Assembly (NCBI GenBank): GCA_947169265.1
Contig: CAMVPC010000026.1
Span: forward strand, 1 to 40,243
Origin: an uncultured Prevotellaceae bacterium
Lineage (GTDB): Bacteria > Bacteroidota > Bacteroidia > Bacteroidales > Muribaculaceae
Length of the DNA: 40,243 bases
Direction of reading: 5' to 3'
The translations under genes were made by a program, and so were the position numbers. The notes under the pieces are model-generated. The model searched no databases. It saw nothing but the letters and a program-made list of their open reading frames with translations, and was not told the origin of the DNA. This document shows, one piece after another, positions 34,289 through 40,243 of the stretch (its first letter is position 1; the number at the start of each line of letters is the position of its first letter).

Positions 34289-34900
34289 ATGAAAAAAGTG
34301 TTATTGATATTGGGTATGGTGATGTGTTCTGTTTTTGTTCAAGCGCAAGAGGTGGAGCGTTTTGTCGCATGGCAACTTGAGACTTATCCCAAGTCGCGCC
34401 TGCTCGACCTTTACAAGTCGTGTTTTCAGGATTTCATGGGAGCCGAGCACCTGGTGGCCGACCGGCAACGCGCCATGGAATATCTTGACGAGGAATTGAA
34501 CGCGACCGCCCTCGACCAATATCTGCCGTGGTACAGTGAGCCTTGCGGCACCCACGGCCGCTTTGTGCGCGTGAGCCTGCGCGCCGTTAAGGAGGGGCTT
34601 CTCACCCGGGATGTGTTGCTCGATGCCTTTGTCGAGAGCGCGAATGTCGACCGCCGCCCCGTGGATGCATGGTGCGAGCGCTGGCAAGAAATCGTCATGC
34701 GGATTGACCGGATGGGTCTTGACCTGCCCCATTACGCCGAGGACCGGCGGTACATCGACAGCATCCTCGCCGCGGGGAAATATGCCATCAGCCATTCGCC
34801 CGACTACCGTGAGGCCTATCGTCCTCACTACCGCATCGTCGAGCGAGCCGTCTTTGAGCGCAAAATCGCCCCCCTCCTGCCGCCAGCCGGTGCGAAGTAG
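34289..34900 (+). CDS. Secreted conserved protein of unknown function
   Basis: A 203-residue protein with a cleavable signal peptide (MKKVLLILGMVMCSVFVQA, cut before QE) and a helical mature domain starting RFVAWQLETYPKSRLLDLYK. Similar proteins occur in Bacteroidales; no catalytic motif stands out, though the HxxY/HY pattern near PHYRIVE and ISHSPDYREAY recurs in relatives as recalled. The start is two bases after crcB. It is followed by a strong terminator. Confidence 0.7.
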   Translation: MKKVLLILGMVMCSVFVQAQEVERFVAWQLETYPKSRLLDLYKSCFQDFMGAEHLVADRQRAMEYLDEELNATALDQYLPWYSEPCGTHGRFVRVSLRAVKEGLLTRDVLLDAFVESANVDRRPVDAWCERWQEIVMRIDRMGLDLPHYAEDRRYIDSILAAGKYAISHSPDYREAYRPHYRIVERAVFERKIAPLLPPAGAK

Positions 34901-34913
34901 GTAAAAAAAACAG

Positions 34914-34943
34914 CACGGCGCCCTAAGGCGCCGTGTGTTTTTT
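34914..34943. terminator. Bidirectional terminator after the secreted-protein gene
   Basis: CACGGCGCC and GGCGCCGTG with a four-base loop, preceded by an A-run and followed by six T residues. It is a strong intrinsic terminator on either strand. Confidence 0.85.
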
Positions 34944-34944
34944 A

Positions 34945-34967
34945 CAAAGTTCAAAGCTCATTGCTCA
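34945..34967 (-). repeat. Fourth seven-base array, not at a living gene
   Basis: On the minus strand TGAGCAA, TGAGCTT and TGAACTT follow one another, then TG. Unit and period match the arrays at three stop codons in this window, but here no intact minus-strand gene ends at it. It may mark the end of a lost gene. Confidence 0.6.
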
Positions 34968-35056
34968 CCTGACTTCGTCACTTTTTTTGAGAAAAGAAAT
35001 TATTAAATTATAATCATTAGTGTCCGATAAAAAATTTTGAGCGGCAAAAAAAAATA

Positions 35057-35086
35057 GGGCTGAACCAGATTTTGTGGTTTCAGCCC
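35057..35086. terminator. Hairpin inside the IS left end
   Basis: GGGCTGAA with TTTCAGCCC, an A-run before and a T-run after, forms a terminator between the left end and the transposase start. Such elements protect ISs from transcription entering from outside. Confidence 0.6.
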
Positions 35087-35127
35087 TTTTGATTTACTTT
35101 GTTGCGACCAAACAAACATTTCAATCA

Positions 35128-36333
35128 ATGGGCAAAAGTAGTAATTTTATCGGACAGCCGCTGTTTAATCAGCTTATAAAATTAATTTCGAGACAAAAAA
35201 TCCAGGAAATAGCTCAAAAGGGAGGCTACAATCGCTATGTCAAGCGTTTTGACGGTTATTCTCATCTGGTCACACTGCTCTTTGCCGTGTTCAGCCGCTA
35301 TGACTCGCTTCGCGAGATTGTGTTAGGCCTGATGAGTGAGGCCAACAAGCTGTCCCATCTTGGCCTGCTTCAACTCGTGTCCCGCTCAACGCTCTCAGAC
35401 GCCAACAATCGTCGCAGCCATGTGTTTTTCGAGAAGATTTACACAAGCCTGTACGAGCGCTACCGCGGTGTTTTATCGGACAGCCAGGTTGTGCGCAAGT
35501 GGGAGAAAGCGCTATATATCATTGATTCGACGACCATTACACTGTTCTCAAACATTCTCAAGGGCGCTGGCCGCCATCCCAAGCACGGGAAGAAGAAAGG
35601 CGGGATAAAGTGCCATACTGTCCTGAAGGCAATAGAACAGGTTCCATGCCTTGTACGGTTCACGGCGGCAGCTGTGCACGACCACTTCATGCTAAAGATA
35701 CTGAACCTGCCCATGGGCTCGTTTGTTGCCATGGACAGGGCTTATATAGACTACAAGTACATGCAGTTGATGACCGAGAAATGCATCACCTACGTGACAA
35801 AGATGAAGTCAAACTTGAAATACAGGCTCATAAGCAGCGTTTGTAGGGTTCAGCCCCGCGGGCTTGTCGAGGTGATTATATCCACTGTAGAGTTCGAGAA
35901 AGGCGACATGAGGCACAAGGCAAGGATGATAGAGTATTGGAGAGAGGGATGCAAGCGCTCACAGACACTACTGACAAATAATTTTGAACTTGACTACGAG
36001 GAGATTATTGAGATTTATGAGCGCCGTTGGCAGATCGAGCTCCTATTCAAGCAGCTAAAGCAGAACTTCCAGCTACGCTATTTTTACGGTGAGAGCGTAA
36101 ACGCCATCAAGACACAGATCTGGACCACTCTCATCGCCAATCTGCTACTCACGCTTGTAAAGAGACGGGTGAAAAGAAAGTGGAGTTTCAGCGGACTGGC
36201 TACCGTTATAAGACAAACACTCATGCACTACATCAACATGTGGGCGTTCCTCGAAGAGCCTGAAAAGACATGGGTTGAGATCAACCAGTTATACAAGCAC
36301 AAACCGCCCGAATTGCAACTGTCAATTTTCTAA
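35128..36333 (+). CDS. IS4-family transposase
   Basis: A 401-residue DDE transposase that cuts and moves the element. Catalytic residues are in ALYIIDSTTITLF (D133), VAMDRAYIDY (D203) and the YxxxxWxIE motif YERRWQIELLFKQLK (E304). The N-terminal DUF4372-like region is typical of Bacteroidetes IS4 members. The ATG at 35128 (MGKSSNFIGQ) follows a leader with the hairpin. The gene contains two internal copies of the end sequence TTTTATCGGACA (35145, 35471). It appears intact. Confidence 0.9.
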   Translation: MGKSSNFIGQPLFNQLIKLISRQKIQEIAQKGGYNRYVKRFDGYSHLVTLLFAVFSRYDSLREIVLGLMSEANKLSHLGLLQLVSRSTLSDANNRRSHVFFEKIYTSLYERYRGVLSDSQVVRKWEKALYIIDSTTITLFSNILKGAGRHPKHGKKKGGIKCHTVLKAIEQVPCLVRFTAAAVHDHFMLKILNLPMGSFVAMDRAYIDYKYMQLMTEKCITYVTKMKSNLKYRLISSVCRVQPRGLVEVIISTVEFEKGDMRHKARMIEYWREGCKRSQTLLTNNFELDYEEIIEIYERRWQIELLFKQLKQNFQLRYFYGESVNAIKTQIWTTLIANLLLTLVKRRVKRKWSFSGLATVIRQTLMHYINMWAFLEEPEKTWVEINQLYKHKPPELQLSIF

Positions 36334-36366
36334 GGGGGGGCTTGCTTTTTCAAAATAGAGAAGAAG

Positions 36367-36383
36367 ACCGCATTAAATGCGGC
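36367..36383. terminator. Short hairpin after the transposase
   Basis: CCGCATT and AATGCGG form a compact hairpin between the transposase stop and the right end of the element, likely a weak terminator. Confidence 0.4.
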
Positions 36384-36431
36384 CTCCAATGCTGTTTTTC
36401 GTCCATTATTGATTTTTATCGGACACTAATG

Positions 36432-36664
36432 AATATTGACATACTGCAAGATCGTGAATGCTGCGACTTTGGCCGCCATTCTAGTGAAGAACCCGATGTA
36501 TTCTTTAGCGTAGTTTCGCTTGATATAGAACTCTTCATCAAACCACGAAAAGAGTGTCTCAATTCTTTTCCTTGCCTTAGCGAAAGGCTTGTGGAATGGC
36601 CTCTAGTTTTTCTATACGGAACCTCGAGTTTTATATGTGCTATCATAACCATCCCCTTGGCACA
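36432..36664 (-). pseudogene. IS982-family transposase remnant
   Basis: On the minus strand, frames shifted against each other read KLEVPYRK, then PFHKPFAKARKRIETLFSWF, then DEEFYIKRNYAKEYIGFFTR. This is the C-terminal catalytic region of IS982 transposases. A frameshift lies near 36602, and the gene stops where the IS4 element begins (CATTAG adds a stop). The 5' two-thirds is absent. The 3' end of the SIR2-STAND gene abuts it. Confidence 0.75.
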
Positions 36665-39193
36665 CTATAATTCGAAATCCTCAGTAATATCTTTCAGATT
36701 CTCATCAGGCCCGATTGTAAACCTTAGATATTTTAAATCATGAAGGCTCATTTTAGGCAAGCAATAAGTTAAGTTGTTATCTTGTAAAAATCGGAAGAAA
36801 ACATTGCTAATATGTTTTGACATGGGACCATCTGGATCCTTATCCATAACCATTCTTAACATTGTATACATTTCTTTTATTTCAGATTCTTTAGGCACTA
36901 TGCTATTTCTTCTATAAAACCGAATGGTTTCAAAAAGCAAACAATGTGTTGAATATGCTTTAACTTGAAATTCCTCACAGTCATTAATTAGAGACATCAT
37001 GAGAGAAACACCCTTTTTATGAACATTTATTCCCACTTCAAAATCTCCGATTTCATTAGCCTGACGAAGGAAATTGCGTGCTATTGCATTTCGCACTATA
37101 TATGAATTAGGAGACATCGATTCTGCCTGCCTGAAGTGATTTAATGCAAGCTCATACTCTGAATCATGTTGCTCTGTAATGCCAACCTGTAACCAATAAT
37201 TATAATCATCATTATAATACTGTTTTATGTCTGTCAATAAATTCTTGACATCATTATTTCTCATACGCAGAACACTTCTCAAAAGTTTCCCTTTCATTAA
37301 AACAGAAGCAAGTTCATTCCAATATGTGTGATTAGAATCAACAACCTGGGGAGAGATACATATCAATAATTCTTTTAGTAATCTAATTTTATCCTTTGGT
37401 CGAAGATCTTTTAATAAGTGCGAAATAAGAAAAGTATCACGAATAGCGTAGCCATCTACATCTTTATAATACTTGATAAAATCATCACATATGTTAATCG
37501 CTTTTGAATAATTTCCTCCATACAATAAGCTTATAACACTAATAGGAAGATATGATATGTCTAATTTATTTAGAATAGCTAAAAGACTAAGCAAATCAAT
37601 ATAATTAGCACCTATAATGTTTTTCTTTATATAAAAATGCTTTAGTTGCCTTTTTTGGAAATAGCTTCCATTTGTGATGCTAAATAAACACGACTCAATA
37701 TCATTTGTTTTGCTTATATATGAGACTCTTTCATCAAATGTTTTTGCTTTAAGATGACCCAATAATCCCTTTTCGTCCAAACGCAAAGCGATATTATTGG
37801 CAAATATATTATCCGTATATCTTGTCTCTCCAGTTATGACCAATTCCTTAAACCATGTTTCAGAAACCAGACAATATCTTTTTCTATTGTGAGCATATGT
37901 TCTTGCGGTAGTAATAACTAATAGATTTTTTTCAGGAGGAAATATAGTCACTAAATTTTTGAGAACAGGATAATAAAAACTAGCATTATCAAAAAGAAGA
38001 GCAATGTTTTTTTCGGGGAGATTTCTAGCCTTTAATGCAAAATTCTGTATATCAAATCGTCTTCCAGTAAATTCGTATACCGCATAATTATCGAGAGTCA
38101 ATGCTATGCCTAATCTTTTTAAATACACACTTTTTCCAGAAAGTGATTTGCCAAATATTGATACCATTAATCTTTTATTACTTCCGCTATTGAAATGCTT
38201 TGTAATATTCTCATGCAGTTGTTCTATCAATGGGTTTATAAAGTCCCAATCAAAAATAATATCTCTATAATCAGGGTGTTGTCCAAAATATAAATAAGAT
38301 TTATATCCTTTAAAGTTTTTATCTAAATCGAATCTTTCTTTTAGATATAGGAAATCCTCAATGGCATGGCTCGAGGAATGTGTCGAAACTGATTCTGAAA
38401 TGTTATTTAAGTGGTTGGAAAATTGTTCAGTTGTCCATTTAATAATACTAGCACCTATTCTTTGTACTTTATTTTCAAAAATTAAAGAGGGTTTAGGATT
38501 AATAAAAAACAACTGTCCATGAGAAGTATTATTAGAAACCTCTGAGAATAAATTAATATAATAATCCAGATTAAATTCATTCATCTCAGTACCAATAAAA
38601 ACAAAATTCTCTGTAATCATATCTTGTGCGAAACTATTGAATCTATAATCTCTGGATTTAAGCATTGAATCAATATAATCCTGATTGGAAAAAACAATCC
38701 TGCCAGATCTGTTACGTACACATCCATGTAATTTTATGTATTCTATTTGCTTCGCTTTAGTAAACGAGATTGGACGCTCTATATTTTGGACCACATAACG
38801 ACCTGCAGGAGCTGCATTTTCAAACAAATCATCAATATTTATGGTATAAACCTTTTTCCATTTTTTAAACGATGCTATTATTCTTTGAAATGGTAAAGGC
38901 TTGCAATCTTGAAATATCGATATAATGAAATCTTGTACTTTAGCCCGGGACACTTGAGACTCTGCAAAAGTGCATATATCATGTAGTGAATTAGCCACCA
39001 GTTCATTATATTCAGGATCGTTATCGTCATAGTTTAATAATCTAGATAAGATTATTTCTTTTAATTGGTTACCTGTTGGGATAGTACAATCCTGTCCGTT
39101 CTTTGCGCCAAGTGAGAAGCCTGCACCCGTAAAAAGAATGGATTGACCAGAAAGGAGGCATCTATCTAATTTCTTTATGATTTCATTATTCAT
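36665..39193 (-). CDS. SIR2-STAND NTPase, candidate antiphage defence protein (Avs5-like layout)
   Basis: An 842-residue AT-rich protein with three parts. Residues 1-265 are a SIR2-family NAD-consuming domain: ILFTGAGFS (GAGFS 23-27), YTINIDDLF (N119, D121), KLHGC (H156) and FIGTEMNEFN. Residues about 300-540 are a STAND-type P-loop NTPase: Walker A GKSLSGKS at 348-355, Walker B IALLFDN (D402), and a sensor TTAR near 428. The rest is helical with TPR-like units near 650-720 that would sense the trigger. By analogy with Avs5 and related systems, phage recognition would make it oligomerise and destroy NAD+, stopping phage growth. No partner gene is needed in such systems. Codon and base use contrast with the neighbours, indicating transfer. 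Confidence 0.85.
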   Translation of the reverse strand: MNNEIIKKLDRCLLSGQSILFTGAGFSLGAKNGQDCTIPTGNQLKEIILSRLLNYDDNDPEYNELVANSLHDICTFAESQVSRAKVQDFIISIFQDCKPLPFQRIIASFKKWKKVYTINIDDLFENAAPAGRYVVQNIERPISFTKAKQIEYIKLHGCVRNRSGRIVFSNQDYIDSMLKSRDYRFNSFAQDMITENFVFIGTEMNEFNLDYYINLFSEVSNNTSHGQLFFINPKPSLIFENKVQRIGASIIKWTTEQFSNHLNNISESVSTHSSSHAIEDFLYLKERFDLDKNFKGYKSYLYFGQHPDYRDIIFDWDFINPLIEQLHENITKHFNSGSNKRLMVSIFGKSLSGKSVYLKRLGIALTLDNYAVYEFTGRRFDIQNFALKARNLPEKNIALLFDNASFYYPVLKNLVTIFPPEKNLLVITTARTYAHNRKRYCLVSETWFKELVITGETRYTDNIFANNIALRLDEKGLLGHLKAKTFDERVSYISKTNDIESCLFSITNGSYFQKRQLKHFYIKKNIIGANYIDLLSLLAILNKLDISYLPISVISLLYGGNYSKAINICDDFIKYYKDVDGYAIRDTFLISHLLKDLRPKDKIRLLKELLICISPQVVDSNHTYWNELASVLMKGKLLRSVLRMRNNDVKNLLTDIKQYYNDDYNYWLQVGITEQHDSEYELALNHFRQAESMSPNSYIVRNAIARNFLRQANEIGDFEVGINVHKKGVSLMMSLINDCEEFQVKAYSTHCLLFETIRFYRRNSIVPKESEIKEMYTMLRMVMDKDPDGPMSKHISNVFFRFLQDNNLTYCLPKMSLHDLKYLRFTIGPDENLKDITEDFEL

Positions 39194-39221
39194 AGTTTAA
39201 ATCTTTATAGTTTACAATTCG

Positions 39222-39251
39222 CAAAATTATTATATTTTTACAGCACACAAA
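39222..39251 (-). promoter_or_regulatory. Promoter of the SIR2-STAND gene
   Basis: On the minus strand TTTG (39251-39248), an 18-base spacer and TAATTTTG (39229-39222) fit the Bacteroidetes pattern. The start would be near 39216, leaving about 23 bases of leader, so the defence gene has its own promoter. Confidence 0.6.
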
Positions 39252-39293
39252 TCAACATAAAACAATATTCGATTTCTTGAATATAATAAATAA

Positions 39294-39440
39294 TTATAAC
39301 CTATGTGGGACGGCAATCTCATATGGTTTAACGCTTGAATCTATGTCTTTGAGACTAGACACAATGTATATCTCCTCATTTTGAGCGAACAGGCTGGTGT
39401 ATTGCTCAACATTCCGAATTCGTTTTTTAATAATCTTCAT
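39294..39440 (-). CDS. Small unknown protein upstream of the defence gene
   Basis: A 48-residue AT-rich frame starts MKIIKKRIRNVEQYTSLFAQ and ends AVPHRL. It is on the same strand as the SIR2-STAND gene and 100 bases ahead of it. It begins like the N-terminus of a longer protein, so it may be a cut gene, or a small regulator. No family recognised. Confidence 0.4.
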   Translation of the reverse strand: MKIIKKRIRNVEQYTSLFAQNEEIYIVSSLKDIDSSVKPYEIAVPHRL

Positions 39441-39628
39441 TGCTAATAATGTTATAATAATTTGTTTATTTTCAATTAATTATAGTCTCAGACATTGAGT
39501 CTATTTTGTACAAGCTGCCATATTGGATTGAGGCTGCCATTTGAGTAATAATCATTTGTTGTGGATGAGTTGATAGACCGAGATAATTGTGATTGCCTCA
39601 AACATGAGAATACAAATCTTCTGGAACA
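39441..39628. other. AT-rich gap between defence DNA and RHS gene
   Basis: The minus-strand frame after the RHS stop continues for about 40 residues (GNHNYLGLSTHPQQMIITQM and on) before another stop, without a credible start. It may be a remnant of a replaced RHS tip. GCTGCCAT occurs twice 20 bases apart. No gene is called. Confidence 0.4.
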
Positions 39629-40243
39629 CTATCGTGACAAAAGAACCGTCCCTCTGTCACACAAGCCCTGCTCGGCGTTCCCGTCGCCATAGTGGTAGAT
39701 GACATCATTCTCGGGATGCTCGGGATGCCCGGGATAGGACACCCGCTTGAGGCGGCCCTGCTCGTAGGTGTAGCTGATGCACTGCCCCTGCGTCCTGAGG
39801 TTGGCCGTCTGGCGTGTGAGCACGTTGCCCAGCGCGTCGTAGGTGAACGTGGCCTTGCCGCTAGCCGGATGGGTGACCGAGGTGCGACGGTCGCCCAAGT
39901 CATAAGTTGAGCTTGTCACGTTGCCCTCGGTGTCGGTGACCGTCGTCAGGCGGCCGATGCCGTCGTAGGCGAACGTGGTGGTCAGGGCCTCTGCGTCGGT
40001 CACCGTGGTCTTTAAAACGTTGCCAACGAGGGAATACTCGTACGTGGTGACAGTCTTGTCGGGAAGGTGCACAACCAATGGGCGGTCGAGCTCGTCGTAC
40101 TCTGTCCGGGTTGGGGCGACGTTGTCAACCGCTCGGCTGAAGCTGTCAACACGCTCGCTGTCAACTGTAGGGTGGTAAACCCTGACAGCACGCCCGAACG
40201 GGTCATACTCCACCCTGCCGCTCGTCACCACAACCTGCTCAGC
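39629..40243 (-). pseudogene. RHS-repeat protein, 3' end broken, 5' beyond the window
   Basis: About 204 residues with RHS/YD repeats (YDPFGRAVRVYHP, YDELDRPLVVHLP, YDGIGRLTTVTD, YDALGNVLTRQT). These build the cocoon shell of secreted toxins. After IYHYGDGNAEQG the usual continuation and any C-terminal toxin are missing. The frame runs into a palindromic repeat and stops. The gene is GC-rich like the core. Its 5' end lies past the right edge. Confidence 0.8.
39634..39661. repeat. REP-like palindrome at the RHS break
   Basis: GTGACA (39634-39639) and TGTCAC (39655-39660) flank AAAGAACCGTCCCTC. Similar GGGACGGTTCT-cored repeats are known as REP elements linked to REP-associated tyrosine transposases. 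It overlaps the last codons of the truncated RHS gene. Confidence 0.55.

Larger units (their letters stand above)
35015..36431 (+). mobile_element. IS4-family insertion sequence
   Basis: A 1417-base element bounded by perfect 19-base inverted ends: CATTAGTGTCCGATAAAAA at 35015-35033 and its reverse complement at 36413-36431. It carries one transposase gene. A target duplication is not obvious. At most a three-base AAT flanks both ends. It lies inside the remnant of an IS982-type transposase, so it inserted later. Confidence 0.85.

Noticed and set aside
1-40243. tRNA genes, rRNA genes and CRISPR arrays
   Set aside because: No cloverleaf with the usual TTCGANNC arm was seen in spacers, no rRNA stretches, and no regularly spaced repeats with spacers.

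Overview
The window looks like chromosomal DNA of a GC-rich member of the Bacteroidales, plausibly Muribaculaceae. The evidence is a BamD/omega/PASTA/RluD block, a three-gene glycogen cluster, a DUF4369-like lipoprotein, and gene starts preceded by the Bacteroidetes promoter pattern (TTTG or ATTG, about 19-21 bases, then TAnnTTTG) rather than by strong Shine-Dalgarno sites. The family-level assignment is inference.

Positions 1-30448 are mostly core genome. A minus-strand operon (4942 to 186) makes a glycogen debranching enzyme, a GT4 glycosyltransferase and a GH57 alpha-amylase-like protein. uvrA (minus) is divergent from a plus-strand run: bamD, RNA polymerase omega, a PASTA protein, rluD, an acyltransferase and a membrane phosphoesterase. 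A stub of a GYF_2 protein follows, then alaS (minus), divergent from a MerR regulator, a lipoprotein, a GT4 glycosyltransferase, and a fusion of a CCA-adding enzyme with an O6-alkylguanine-DNA alkyltransferase. Next comes a minus-strand operon with two YtxH proteins, a YqjE-like membrane protein, a small basic protein and a cytoplasmic trypsin-like protease. An ArnT-like membrane glycosyltransferase and NhaD follow on the minus strand, then a TPR protein and an M3 peptidase on the plus strand.

Positions 30449-33920 are an accessory patch with lower GC. It has a 560-base stretch with a long inverted repeat and two candidate structured RNAs, a small lipoprotein, a truncated phage tail gene, and a tight three-gene cassette (TerB-like protein, unknown protein, tiny membrane protein). 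crcB and a conserved secreted protein follow at 33921-34900.

Positions 34950-40243 are a mobile and defence region. An IS4-family element has split an older, decayed IS982 transposase. Beside it lies a very AT-rich gene for an 842-residue SIR2-STAND protein, a domain layout like the Avs5-type antiphage proteins, with its own promoter. The window ends in an RHS-repeat gene that is cut at its 3' end close to a REP-like palindrome.

The observations most worth following are the CCA-adding enzyme/alkyltransferase fusion, the SIR2-STAND protein, the structured RNA at 30746-30965, and seven-base TGAGCTN arrays that begin exactly at the stop codons of three genes.
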